A stretch of DNA of 24,461 bases. Origin: a virus. Below are positions 5,199 to 12,893 of the stretch, piece after piece (the first letter of the stretch is position 1; each line of letters opens with the position of its first letter). The stretch is from the IMG/VR virus record IMGVR_UViG_3300017971_000742, positions 1 to 24,461 of that record. The stretch is one strand, 5' to 3'. Position numbers and translations under genes: made by a program. Below the pieces are notes generated by a model that worked only from the letters and a program-made list of their open reading frames with translations, was not told where the DNA came from and did no database searches.

Positions 5199-6652
5199 GC
5201 GACACTTTCGGAGCGGGCGTCTACAGCGACGAGCCGGTCAAGAAGGGTGCATCGTACCGCGATCGTGGTATCGAGCGTGCCCGGCGTACCTATCCCCCGA
5301 CTGTAACCGCTGGCTCCCCTGGTACTTCGGTCATTGGCGGCTACATCGAGGAGAAGGAGCGCGACCGCGATCTCCAGGGCCGTCAAAAGTACGAGACGTA
5401 CTCGAACATGCTGGCGAACGTCAGCATCGTCGCGGCTGGCGTCCGGTACTTCCTGAACCTCGTCGCCAAGCCGGGCTGGAAGTTCGAGCCGCCCGAGGAC
5501 GGCGGACCCGAGGCCGAGCGTTACGCGGAGCTGCTGGCCGACATGACCACCGACATGCTGACGCCTTGGCGTCGGGTTGTTCGTCGTGCCGCCATGTACC
5601 GCTTCTACGGCTTCAGCATCCAGGAGTGGACTGCGAAGCGCCGTGACGACGGCACGATGGGTCTGCTTGATCTGGCCCCGCGTCCGCAGCAGACAATCGA
5701 GAAGTGGGATTGCGACCCCCAGGGCAACATCCTCGGCGTCATCCAGCGGAGCCCGCAGGACTACGAGGAAATCTACCTGCCCCGGAAAAAGCTCGTCTAC
5801 ATCGTCGATGATAGCTTGAACGACAGCCCCGAAGGTCTGGGGCTGTTCCGGCATGTGGCCGAGTCCTGCCGACGCCTCAAGCGATTCGAGCAGCTTGAGG
5901 GTTACGGGTTCGAGTCCGATCTGCGCGGCATCCCGCTCGCCCGCGCTCCGCTGGCCGAGCTGGACGCGGCAGTTCGCAACGGTGAGCTGTCGGAGGCCCA
6001 AAAGGCGGCCATCCTCCAGCCGCTCAAGACGTTCATGGAGAACCACATTCGCAACCCCAAGCTGGGGCTGCTGCTGGACTCCATGACGTACGAGACGCAG
6101 GACGAGGCGCAGCGCCCCTCGAACGCGAAGCAGTGGGATATGGAGCTGCTGAAGGCGTCGTCCAGCACGCAGGCCGAGATTGCACGCACCGTGGATCGCC
6201 TCAACCGCGAGATCGCCCGAGTGCTTGGTGTCGAGCAGCTACTTCTCGGCGACAACGGCGTTGGATCGTTTGCGATGGCGAAGGAGAAATCGCACAACTT
6301 CGCGCTCATCATCGACTCGACCCTGCACGAGTTGGCCGAGGCGTTCGCTGCTGATTATGTGACGCGCATCTTCGAGCTGAACGGCTGGGATATAAAGCTC
6401 AAGCCGACCGTGAAGACGGACAAGCTCCAGTATCGCAGCGTCGAGGAAGTCACCACGAGCCTGGAGCAGATGGCGCGAGCCGGTGCTGTCTTGGCCCCCG
6501 ATGACCCTGCAATCCATGAGGTCCGTGACCTCATGGGTCTCACACGACCGATCGAAGTCACATCGGACATGGACTCCGCACTGGGCGGATTCGAGCCGAT
6601 GGAAGAACAAGAACCCACCGAGGAACAACCCGAGGACGACGACAATGGCTAA
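5195..6652 (+). CDS. Portal protein (DUF935 / Mu gp29-like)
   Basis: This 485-aa protein should form the dodecameric ring at the unique capsid vertex through which DNA enters and leaves. The central region (RRAAMYRFYGFSIQEWTAK, then LVYIVDDSLNDSPEGLGLFRHVAE) and the segment LGVEQLLLGDNGVGSFAMAKEKSHNF match the pattern of the DUF935/Mu gp29 portal family. The C-terminus is very acidic (EEQEPTEEQPEDDDNG). The gene is coupled to the terminase by ATGA and overlaps the next gene by 8 bp. The presence of a Mu gpF-like protein downstream agrees, as these portal and minor head types occur together. Confidence 0.88.
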   Translation: MSDTFGAGVYSDEPVKKGASYRDRGIERARRTYPPTVTAGSPGTSVIGGYIEEKERDRDLQGRQKYETYSNMLANVSIVAAGVRYFLNLVAKPGWKFEPPEDGGPEAERYAELLADMTTDMLTPWRRVVRRAAMYRFYGFSIQEWTAKRRDDGTMGLLDLAPRPQQTIEKWDCDPQGNILGVIQRSPQDYEEIYLPRKKLVYIVDDSLNDSPEGLGLFRHVAESCRRLKRFEQLEGYGFESDLRGIPLARAPLAELDAAVRNGELSEAQKAAILQPLKTFMENHIRNPKLGLLLDSMTYETQDEAQRPSNAKQWDMELLKASSSTQAEIARTVDRLNREIARVLGVEQLLLGDNGVGSFAMAKEKSHNFALIIDSTLHELAEAFAADYVTRIFELNGWDIKLKPTVKTDKLQYRSVEEVTTSLEQMARAGAVLAPDDPAIHEVRDLMGLTRPIEVTSDMDSALGGFEPMEEQEPTEEQPEDDDNG

Positions 6653-7079
6653 CTTTTTCCTGTCCAACGCTGCCGCCATCGCGGCGCTTGACGCTGTGGT
6701 TGATCTCATTGACGGCGGTGCTACTGCCGGTCAGGTGATCATCTACGCTGGTACGGAACCGGCTGACGCCGACACCGCTATCACCACCCAGACGGTGCTT
6801 GCTGAGATCGACCTTGCCGATCCGGCTTTCGGCGCGGCCAGCGACAACAACCCTGGCGCTATCGCCTCGGCCAGCGGTCTGCCGAAGACGGACACCTCTG
6901 CCAACGCCACCGGCACCGCGAGCTTCTTTCGCGTGATTGACTCGAACTCGAACGTCATCATGCAAGGCGACGTTACGGCCACTGCCGGTGGTGGCGACAT
7001 GACCCTGAACTCGACCTCGATCGTCTCTGGCGCTGCTGTTCGTATCACGAGCTTCAACGCCACGATGCCTGAGAGCTGA
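6645..7079 (+). CDS. Small beta-rich virion protein of a common phage family (144 aa)
   Basis: It starts at ATG 6645 inside the portal 3' end. The sequence follows a recurrent phage pattern: ALDAVVDLIDGG, VIIYAGTEP, LAEIDLADPAFG, GTASFFRVIDSNSNVIMQGDVTATAGGGDM, then a hydrophobic end strand (AAVRITSFNATMPES). Proteins of this kind are encoded among head and tail genes of many siphoviruses and are annotated as structural or hypothetical. The Gly, Ala and Thr content and alternating hydrophobics point to an all-beta fold. The precise role (decoration, fibre-attached or receptor-binding) is unknown. The TGATG overlap with the next gene indicates coupling. Confidence 0.7.
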   Translation: MANFFLSNAAAIAALDAVVDLIDGGATAGQVIIYAGTEPADADTAITTQTVLAEIDLADPAFGAASDNNPGAIASASGLPKTDTSANATGTASFFRVIDSNSNVIMQGDVTATAGGGDMTLNSTSIVSGAAVRITSFNATMPES

Positions 7080-7333
7080 TGTCCAGGAATACTCGTCGCA
7101 TTCTAGCTGGTCTTGCGATGGCTGGTGTGGTCGTGACTGCCACTCAAGGCAAGCGCGACTACACCACGCAGGCCGAGGAGCTTCGAGAGGTGTATCTACT
7201 TCTCGAAGAGGCACAGCACAGGCTCGTGCGGTATGGAGCGGAACAAGTCGTCCCCGCTCCTGCCCCCGAGCCTGAGCCTGTCGTCGTCCCGCGCCGCCCG
7301 ATGCCGCCGGTCGAGCCCGACTTGAGGCGATGA
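7079..7333 (+). CDS. Small membrane-anchored proline-rich protein (84 aa)
   Basis: The family is not recognised. Residues about 8-22 (ILAGLAMAGVVVTAT) are hydrophobic and preceded by an Arg-rich start, as in a signal anchor. A charged helical section follows (TTQAEELREVYLLLEEAQHRLVRY). The C-terminal third is proline-rich (VPAPAPEPEP, RRPMPPVEP). The layout is that of a small inner-membrane protein with an extended tail, which could be a lysis accessory or spanin-like protein. It lacks a lipobox, and its position among head genes does not support lysis strongly. The ATG overlaps the upstream stop (TGATG). Confidence 0.55.
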   Translation: MSRNTRRILAGLAMAGVVVTATQGKRDYTTQAEELREVYLLLEEAQHRLVRYGAEQVVPAPAPEPEPVVVPRRPMPPVEPDLRR

Positions 7334-7340
7334 TCCAGTA

Positions 7341-9704
7341 ATGACTCGCCCGTATGACGTACAGGTAATCGACGCGCAGCAGACGCCGACCAGTACCGGA
7401 AACCAGGACTATACGGTTTCCGGCATCGGCGGTACGCCTGTCGGTTGTCTCGTCATGGCTGTACGGGCTACAGGAGCGAGCGGCACTGACGCCAATGGGA
7501 TGTCGTCTTCGTGGGGTGTGTCGGATGGCACAAATACATACGTCCACTCCACCTTCAGCCGCGATAACGTCACCACCGCTGATTCCGGTCAGAGCACGTC
7601 TACTGATCTGGTCAGGATTATCGACCCTGATACCCAAGCTGAAGAGGTGGTTGGGGAGTTTGTGTCGTTCATCTCTAACGGTGTTCGGATCAACTTCACA
7701 ACTGTATCAGCAACACAATACCGATTCGTCGTCATCCTGTATTTCGGATCCGGTACGTCCTGCCATGCCTTTTGGGCGGATACCCCGACCGTTAGTGGCG
7801 CAGCTACGACGGTGCCTTGTGGGTTCGAGGCTGATTTCATCCTCACCAGTACGGCAAACACAGGTACGACGGGTGCTATCTCGAACGGCATCCTCACCAC
7901 ATATGGTATTGCTGTAAACGATGGGTCTGATTCGGTGTGCTCTGCTGGTCTGTATAGTCGAGACAATGTAACCACCACGGACACATATCGGCCCCTCCAC
8001 CAAGACCGACTTGGAACCATTCTCCGACTTGGTTTCCCTCTAATCTTCGGTGGACAGACTGTTATCGACAACTACACGAGCACGTCGTTCGAGGTAGACA
8101 GTAATGGCCCATCAGGCACAGCATTCGGTCCCGATATCATCGGTCTGGCGGTGGGTCTGCCGTCTACGGTCAGTTACGCATACCAGCCGCTTCAGACATT
8201 CGAGTCGTCAACCGGGTCGTCCACCCGCTCAGGGCTCGGCTTTTTGCCAGGGTTCTGGTACACCACCCACAGTGCCGCATCTGCCACCGGGTTCAGCACT
8301 GCGGGCGCGGTCGCACTTGGGGTATCCGATGCCTCGTTCAATCAGGCAGGTATCGCCCTAGCAGACCAGAACAGCGTAACAACGACGGTGACGCGGTGCC
8401 ATTACGATGGTCGCGTTCACTCGATGGATGGTCACTCGGGAAACAACCTCGAACGTGGAATCATTCAGTCTCGGGACGAGGGTGAATACACGCTAAACAT
8501 CGGGCTAGTTACAGGCACTCCTCGCAGATACCACATGCTCGTGGTCGAGGAGCTTCCTTTCCTTGCTGATACCACAGGTGGACTGCCCTCGATCAGCGCG
8601 TCCATCGTGGCCGAGGAGTTGTTCGATGCCGAGGCGACGGCGGCGCTTTCTGCTGCCAGCGCATCGGCTGTCGCAGAGCTGCTGTTCGACTCGGAAGTGT
8701 CGCTCGCGCTGCCGAGTGTGTCCGCCTCCGCTACCGCAGAGCTACTGCTGGACAGCGACATCAGCGTGACGCTTGCTCCCATGTCGGCAAGTGCGGTGGC
8801 CGAGCTGCTGCTGGAAGCATCGGCTGATGCCAATCTACCGGCGTCTTCGGCATCAGCGGTCGCCGAACTACTGCTCGATGCGGAAGTCACCGCCACGCTG
8901 TCTGCGGCGTCCGCGAGCGCCGTTGCCGAGCAACTGATAGAGGCCAGCACGTCAGCTCAACTCCCGAGCGCCGCCGCTTCCGCTGTCGCAGAGCTGCTGC
9001 TAGACGCAGTGATCACCGCTGGGCTCCCCGCTGCGAGCGTGGACATCACCGCCGAGGAGCTACTGACCGAGGCTGAGATCACCGCTGGGCTCCCGAGTGT
9101 GTCCGCCTCCGCTGTCGCAGAGCTGCTGCTAGACGCAGTGATATCGATCGCGCTGCCTAGCGCCTCCGTCACGGTGGTTGGTGATGTATCCGCAGCCCAG
9201 GTGGATGCCGAGATCGACGCGCAGCTCGGCGCAGCCTCCGCAAGCGTTGTTGCGGAACAGATCCTCGACGCGGCCATCACCACGGGCCTCCCGGCGATTG
9301 AGGCCTCTCTGGAGGCCGCATCGTTCTTCGACGTGCAGGCCGCACCGGAGCTGCCCGCTGCCTCCGCCTCTCTGGAAGCGGATCTCCTGCTGGACGCCGA
9401 GATCGACGCTTCGCTGAGACCCATCAGCGCCGATGCTGCTGCGTCCCTGATCCTCGATGCAGAGATCACCGTCGCCCTCTCTGCGCCCTCTGTCTCCCTG
9501 TCCGATGCCGAACTTCTCGGCGCAGACACGGAGCTGCTGGGATCGAAAGACACCATTGTTGCCCTTGCAGGCACCAAGGACACTCTCACAGCTCTTGCTG
9601 GTTCGCAAAATACGACTACGGAGCTTACCGCTAGTTCGGATATACTTGTGAACCTTAGCGGCAGCTCAGACGACATCGCTGACCTCGGAGGTACGAAAGC
9701 CTGA
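7341..9704 (+). CDS. Large repetitive virion surface protein (787 aa; beta domains plus 21-aa and 10-aa repeats)
   Basis: The protein has three parts. Residues 1 to about 410 contain three related beta-rich subdomains, seen in the recurring patterns STFSRDNVTTADSGQS, GLYSRDNVTTTDTYRP and ALADQNSVTTTVTR. Each is preceded by a GVSDG-like strand and followed by strands ending in a bulky hydrophobic face (YRFVVILYFG, RYHMLVVEE). This domain type is common in phage surface proteins. Residues 415-733 are about fifteen 21-aa repeats, typical copy LPSVSASAVAELLLDA plus a five-residue linker. Residues 734-787 are five 10-aa repeats (GSKDTIVALA, GTKDTLTALA and so on). The gene is within the coupled late operon, between portal and head-tail adaptor. 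A fibre or decoration that projects from the virion is likely, but receptor binding is not shown. Confidence 0.7.
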   Translation: MTRPYDVQVIDAQQTPTSTGNQDYTVSGIGGTPVGCLVMAVRATGASGTDANGMSSSWGVSDGTNTYVHSTFSRDNVTTADSGQSTSTDLVRIIDPDTQAEEVVGEFVSFISNGVRINFTTVSATQYRFVVILYFGSGTSCHAFWADTPTVSGAATTVPCGFEADFILTSTANTGTTGAISNGILTTYGIAVNDGSDSVCSAGLYSRDNVTTTDTYRPLHQDRLGTILRLGFPLIFGGQTVIDNYTSTSFEVDSNGPSGTAFGPDIIGLAVGLPSTVSYAYQPLQTFESSTGSSTRSGLGFLPGFWYTTHSAASATGFSTAGAVALGVSDASFNQAGIALADQNSVTTTVTRCHYDGRVHSMDGHSGNNLERGIIQSRDEGEYTLNIGLVTGTPRRYHMLVVEELPFLADTTGGLPSISASIVAEELFDAEATAALSAASASAVAELLFDSEVSLALPSVSASATAELLLDSDISVTLAPMSASAVAELLLEASADANLPASSASAVAELLLDAEVTATLSAASASAVAEQLIEASTSAQLPSAAASAVAELLLDAVITAGLPAASVDITAEELLTEAEITAGLPSVSASAVAELLLDAVISIALPSASVTVVGDVSAAQVDAEIDAQLGAASASVVAEQILDAAITTGLPAIEASLEAASFFDVQAAPELPAASASLEADLLLDAEIDASLRPISADAAASLILDAEITVALSAPSVSLSDAELLGADTELLGSKDTIVALAGTKDTLTALAGSQNTTTELTASSDILVNLSGSSDDIADLGGTKA
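8583..9539 (+). repeat. 63-bp (21-codon) repeat array inside the surface protein gene
   Basis: About fifteen units encode the pattern L-P-S-x-S-A-S-A-V-A-E-L-L-L-D-A-E-I-T-A-x. Most are diverged at the DNA level, but a 35-bp stretch starting TCCGCTGTCGCAGAG is identical at 8979-9013 and 9108-9142, indicating fairly recent duplication or gene conversion. One unit has an extra codon and one is extended (SVTVVGDVSAAQVDAEIDAQ). The period is conserved at protein level, so the array is under coding selection. Confidence 0.85.
9540..9692 (+). repeat. 30-bp (10-codon) repeat array at the 3' end of the surface protein gene
   Basis: Five decapeptides in a row (GSKDTIVALA, GTKDTLTALA, GSQNTTTELT, ASSDILVNLS, GSSDDIADLG) are followed by GTKA at the C-terminus. 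The consensus is small-Ser/Thr-x-Asp-x-x-x-x-Leu-small. It is a different repeat class from the 21-aa units and may be a stalk, spiral or attachment tip. Confidence 0.8.
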
Positions 9705-10087
9705 TGGCAAAGACAGCACAAGACGCCACCATGTACCGAGGCAACCGCAAGGTGCTCAGGTACACCGTCACGGACGAGGACAACTCGGGCGCGGCGCTGG
9801 ATATCACATCCTACACGATCCGCTGGGCTGCGACCCGCACCAACGCTTCGGGCAACCCGATCGAAACTGGTGCTGTTATCGACCTGAACAGCACCAGCGA
9901 CCCGACGCAGGTGGTGAAGACCACACCTGCCAGCGGTATTGTTGATATCACACTGCTCGAAGCCGACACGACGAGCCTGACCCCCGGCAGCTACTACATC
10001 GAGCTAGAGGGTGTGGATGGCAGCGGCAACAGCGAAGTGTTTGCAGTCGGAACCCTGACCCTCGAACCCAACATCGACAATGCCTAG
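9704..10087 (+). CDS. Ig-like virion protein, baseplate-upper-protein (BppU) N-domain type (127 aa)
   Basis: The pattern of an N-terminal hydrophobic strand (KVLRYTVTDEDNSGAALDIT), SYTIRWAATR, a middle polar loop, GIVDITLLEADTTSLTPGSYYIELEGVDGSG and VFAVGTLTLEP is an all-beta, Ig-like sandwich. It is like the N-terminal domain of BppU-type baseplate proteins and related phage proteins that tether fibres. Here the domain stands alone. It is coupled to the repetitive surface protein by TGATG and overlaps the next gene by 8 bp, suggesting it works with the former, perhaps as its adaptor to the particle. The assignment is by pattern only. Confidence 0.55.
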   Translation: MAKTAQDATMYRGNRKVLRYTVTDEDNSGAALDITSYTIRWAATRTNASGNPIETGAVIDLNSTSDPTQVVKTTPASGIVDITLLEADTTSLTPGSYYIELEGVDGSGNSEVFAVGTLTLEPNIDNA

Positions 10088-10658
10088 TACGCCCACTACC
10101 GGAACTTCCGGCAACAGCTACGCCACCATCGCATCTGCCGACACCTACCTGGGCGATTCGGTTCGCGCTGGGCTCAACTGGTCGGCAGTCGATAACGACA
10201 CCAAGGCTAGGTCGCTGATCACGGCCACGCGGCTTCTCGACAAGCAGTGCTTCATCGGATCGAAGACCGACACAGCACAAACGCTGGAGTGGCCCCGTAC
10301 CGGAGTGACCGATGCGGACGGCAACTCCGTGGCAACCGATACGGTTCCCGATGGGATCATCAACGGCTGCATCGAGCTGGCCTACGAGCTTTCACAGGAC
10401 GAAACGCTTGAGACGGCGCAGAACACCGGAAGCAACGACAAGAAATACAAAGCCGGTAGCGTCGAGATCGAGTTCTTCCGTCCTGGTGGTGTGCTAGGCA
10501 CCGATGGGCTGACTAGGTTCCCGATCGTGGTCATGGAGTGGATCCGCGAGTACCTTTGCGGCTACGGCGGCAAGGGCCTGCCGTCTGCGTTTGGAACCTC
10601 CGACACCTCGCAGTTTGACGACTGCGACACCTACAGCCTCGACGAGCCTCTGTCCTAA
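10080..10658 (+). CDS. Head-tail adaptor, DnaT-like family (192 aa)
   Basis: The start SYATIASADTYLGDSVRAGLNWSA, the helix NDTKARSLITATRLLDKQCFIGSK, the phrase LEWPRTGVTDADGN, and IINGCIELAYELSQD are the landmarks of the phage family annotated as DnaT-like, now regarded as a head-tail connector or adaptor. Despite the name it is not a replication protein. It should form the first ring below the portal. The C-terminus has RFPIVVMEWIREYLCGYGG. The overlap with the preceding gene and the TAATG junction with the neck gene support its place in a neck-assembly series. Confidence 0.82.
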   Translation: MPSTPTTGTSGNSYATIASADTYLGDSVRAGLNWSAVDNDTKARSLITATRLLDKQCFIGSKTDTAQTLEWPRTGVTDADGNSVATDTVPDGIINGCIELAYELSQDETLETAQNTGSNDKKYKAGSVEIEFFRPGGVLGTDGLTRFPIVVMEWIREYLCGYGGKGLPSAFGTSDTSQFDDCDTYSLDEPLS

Positions 10659-11032
10659 TGGGTAACAATCTTTTCGGAGCACGGATCGCAGAGCGGGTAG
10701 CCAAGGCACTTGGTTCCCGTCTACTGCCCGTTCGTCTGAACAAGATCCGCGTGGGCGCTATCGACCCGTCCGATCTGACTGGAGCCCGCCCAGAGACCAC
10801 GCGCACATACACCTGCCGTGGGATCCTGGACACATACGATGCCAGCCGCACGCCCGGCACCGCAATCAAGCAGGGCTCTCGGGTGGTTCTGATTCTGGCA
10901 GGCACGCTGCCGAATGGGATCGTGCCCGAACCCGATGATCGAGTGGTCATCGAAGGACAGACGTTCGAGATCGTCGGCCCCGTTGAGCGCGACCCCGACG
11001 CCGCCACATACATCGCCGCTGTGAGGGCCTGA
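10658..11032 (+). CDS. Head closure / neck protein (124 aa)
   Basis: This is a small beta-barrel-like protein following the adaptor gene. Its central sequence AIKQGSRVVLILAGTLPNGIVPEPDDRVVIEGQTFEIVGPVERDPDAATYIAAVRA has the 'grid' of short strands and the D-R-V-x-I-x-G-x-x-F-E-I-V motif usual in head-tail stopper proteins. These rings plug the portal after packaging and offer a binding surface for the tail. The length and gene position match. It joins its neighbours by TAATG and TGATG overlaps. Confidence 0.72.
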   Translation: MGNNLFGARIAERVAKALGSRLLPVRLNKIRVGAIDPSDLTGARPETTRTYTCRGILDTYDASRTPGTAIKQGSRVVLILAGTLPNGIVPEPDDRVVIEGQTFEIVGPVERDPDAATYIAAVRA

Positions 11033-12003
11033 TGGCTGAGAAGGAAGACGACCCGAAACGCATCGAAGGCTTGCTCGCAACGACGGGCCTGCTGTTCCGT
11101 CGTCGTTTCCTCGAAACCGTTACGCAGATCCAGGATCGGTGGCAGCTCCAGGAGCTTGAGGAGCTACTGGCGGCACGTCGATTCGATGAGGCACTGGTCG
11201 CAGCAGAGCTGGCTGCGGCCAACCTTGCCAACGGCTTCTCTACTGCGTACCTGTTGTCGGCTGACGACACGATGCGCTTCATCGGCAACTCTATCAACGT
11301 GGTCGTGAGTTTCGACCGTACGAACAACAGAGCTGTCGAACGAATGAGACAGAACCAGCTCAGGCTGGTTCAGCAGTTCACACGGGAGCAGCGACTCGCT
11401 ACCCGTTTTGCGATGGTCGAGGGTATCGCGCAGGGGCTCAACCCCCGGCAGCAGGCACTCCTCTTCCGTCAGTCGATTGGCCTGACCCGTCGGCAGGTGC
11501 AGGCCGTACTAAACTATCGCCGATTGCTGGAGGAAGGCGATGCTGCTGCTTTGCAACGAGCTTTGCGCGACCGCAGGTTTGATCCTAGTGTGCGGGCCGC
11601 CGTGTCCGGTGATCGTCCTCTTACAAGCGATCAGATCAACAGGATGGTGGATCGCTACCGCGAGCGGTATATTAGCTACCGAAGCGAAGTAATCGCTCGA
11701 ACCGAGGCGCTGCGTGCGGTCCACGAGGGGGCGCAGGCGGCCTACCGACAGGCCATCACTGATGGGCTGCTCGACAAGGACGAACTGGTACAGGAGTGGG
11801 TTACTGCGTCCGACGAGCGAGTTCGCAGTTCGCACTCCTTTATGAACGGGCAGCAACGCCCCATCGGAGAGCCCTTCCTTTCAGGAGCGGGCAACCTCAT
11901 CAAGTATCCGGGAGACATTGACGCTCCGGGATCAGAAACAATCCAGTGCCGTTGCGTCCTCACGACGCGATTCGCTATTGACGCCGTTCCCGCTGAAGTC
12001 TGA
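11032..12003 (+). CDS. Minor head protein, Mu gpF-like
   Basis: This 323-aa protein has a long helical N-terminal portion (residues 1-240) and a C-terminal domain with the Phage_Mu_F landmarks. These are R-S-E-V-I-A-R-T-E near residue 220, W256-V-T-A-S-D-E-R-V-R-S-S-H-x-x-M-N-G-Q to about 274, and the terminal cysteine pair C306-R-C308. Proteins of this family are minor capsid components linked to the portal and are thought to be injected or to help head assembly. A DUF935-type portal occurs upstream, the usual partner. It is coupled to its neighbours by TGATG overlaps. No ADP-ribosyltransferase or other toxin extension is seen. Confidence 0.88.
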   Translation: MAEKEDDPKRIEGLLATTGLLFRRRFLETVTQIQDRWQLQELEELLAARRFDEALVAAELAAANLANGFSTAYLLSADDTMRFIGNSINVVVSFDRTNNRAVERMRQNQLRLVQQFTREQRLATRFAMVEGIAQGLNPRQQALLFRQSIGLTRRQVQAVLNYRRLLEEGDAAALQRALRDRRFDPSVRAAVSGDRPLTSDQINRMVDRYRERYISYRSEVIARTEALRAVHEGAQAAYRQAITDGLLDKDELVQEWVTASDERVRSSHSFMNGQQRPIGEPFLSGAGNLIKYPGDIDAPGSETIQCRCVLTTRFAIDAVPAEV

Positions 12004-12893
12004 TGGAAGACCTAGACAAGAAATCCTACAAGCCGCCCAAGGGCGTACAGAGCAACGCCAAGCGCGGACTTGAGATGCGCGAGCGTTATGGCCGTGGTGG
12101 CCTTTCGACGCAAGAAGCTGGCCGCCAAGGTATCCGCTCTGGGGTCGCAAGGGCGCGGGACTTGGCGAACGGCAAGAGCCTGTCGCTACAGACCATTCGC
12201 CGGATGCGGGCCTTCTTCGAGAGGCATGAACAAAACAAAGACAGCCGCACGGAATCCGGTGAGCCGGGAGCTGGCGCTATCGCTTGGCTGCTCTGGGGTG
12301 GTGACGCTGGCCGCCGCTGGGCGAACGGCGTTCTGCGACAGGAAGGGGTGCTGAAGTTCAGCCACGAAGGGCCGCGAGATATCCGCGAACACAGCAGCGA
12401 TTCGGAAGACATCTTCCTCCAGGATGACGCTTATTCAGATTCAGAAAATACGGACTTGACGGAGGGGGATGCGGTAGTATCAAATGCTGGGGGAATGACG
12501 GATTCATTTCAGCTTCATTGTGAAGTCGCCAAGGTCCACGACGAGCTAGGGCTTGTCTTCGGCTGGGCGATTATCTGCAAGGAGATGGGTGAGCCCTACT
12601 TCGACCTTCAGGGAGACCACATCCCTGAGCACTCGATGTTGAAGGCAGCCACGAACTTTGCGAAAGGCGCACGAGTCGCTAGGGAGATGCACGTCTCTGG
12701 CGACCGTGGAACTGTCGTGTTCATGCTTCCGTTCACTGGCGAGATCGCCAAGTCCCTGGGCATCCAAAGCCCCGACCGTACCGGGCTGATCATCGGCATG
12801 GCCCCGGACGACGACATGCTCGAAAAGTTCAAGACCGGCGAGCTGCGTGGATTCAGCATCGGCGGTAAGCGACTGAAGGACGTGCCCGCATGA
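12003..12893 (+). CDS. XkdF-like prohead protease with an N-terminal extra domain
   Basis: Residues 1 to about 120 (KPPKGVQSNAKRGLEMRERYGRGG, RARDLANGKSLSLQTIRRMRAFFERHE, GAIAWLLWGGDAGRRWA) form a helical domain found in several phage head-maturation proteins, of unknown role. After an acidic linker, residues 165-297 match the XkdF/S78-type protease: FGWAIICKEMGEPYFDLQGDHIPEHSM, AREMH, TGLIIGMAPDD and ELRGFSIGG. The probable catalytic pair is H230 (in AREMH) and S285 (in FSIGG). An in-frame ATG at 12495, preceded by GGGGGA, could produce the protease domain alone. The maturation protease should trim scaffold and capsid proteins during head assembly. The gene ends by ATGA overlap with the scaffold gene. 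Confidence 0.82.
   Translation: MEDLDKKSYKPPKGVQSNAKRGLEMRERYGRGGLSTQEAGRQGIRSGVARARDLANGKSLSLQTIRRMRAFFERHEQNKDSRTESGEPGAGAIAWLLWGGDAGRRWANGVLRQEGVLKFSHEGPRDIREHSSDSEDIFLQDDAYSDSENTDLTEGDAVVSNAGGMTDSFQLHCEVAKVHDELGLVFGWAIICKEMGEPYFDLQGDHIPEHSMLKAATNFAKGARVAREMHVSGDRGTVVFMLPFTGEIAKSLGIQSPDRTGLIIGMAPDDDMLEKFKTGELRGFSIGGKRLKDVPA
12495..12893 (+). CDS. Possible internal-start product: protease domain only
   Basis: ATG 12495 (residue 165 of the long ORF) follows the purine-rich GCTGGGGGA and begins MTDSFQLHCEVAKVHDE, exactly where the protease domain starts after an acidic, poorly ordered linker. A separate 132-aa protease is therefore plausible in addition to, or instead of, the fused form. This is inferred from spacing and domain borders only. 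Confidence 0.35.
   Translation: MTDSFQLHCEVAKVHDELGLVFGWAIICKEMGEPYFDLQGDHIPEHSMLKAATNFAKGARVAREMHVSGDRGTVVFMLPFTGEIAKSLGIQSPDRTGLIIGMAPDDDMLEKFKTGELRGFSIGGKRLKDVPA

Noticed and set aside
5111-6046. 311-aa minus-strand ORF opposite the portal gene
   Set aside because: It is an antisense shadow of strongly supported portal coding sequence.
6558-7637. 359-aa minus-strand ORF
   Set aside because: It spans four real gene borders on the + strand and has shadow-type composition.
8583-9692. CRISPR array or non-coding tandem repeat
   Set aside because: The period is 63 and 30 bp with diverged DNA but conserved amino-acid pattern in one open frame. There are no repeat-spacer units and no cas genes.
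6645-10087. Invertible fibre segment controlled by the serine recombinase
   Set aside because: I found no inverted repeat pair flanking the cassette and no alternative reversed fibre end. The recombinase gene is 4 kb away with its own repeats.
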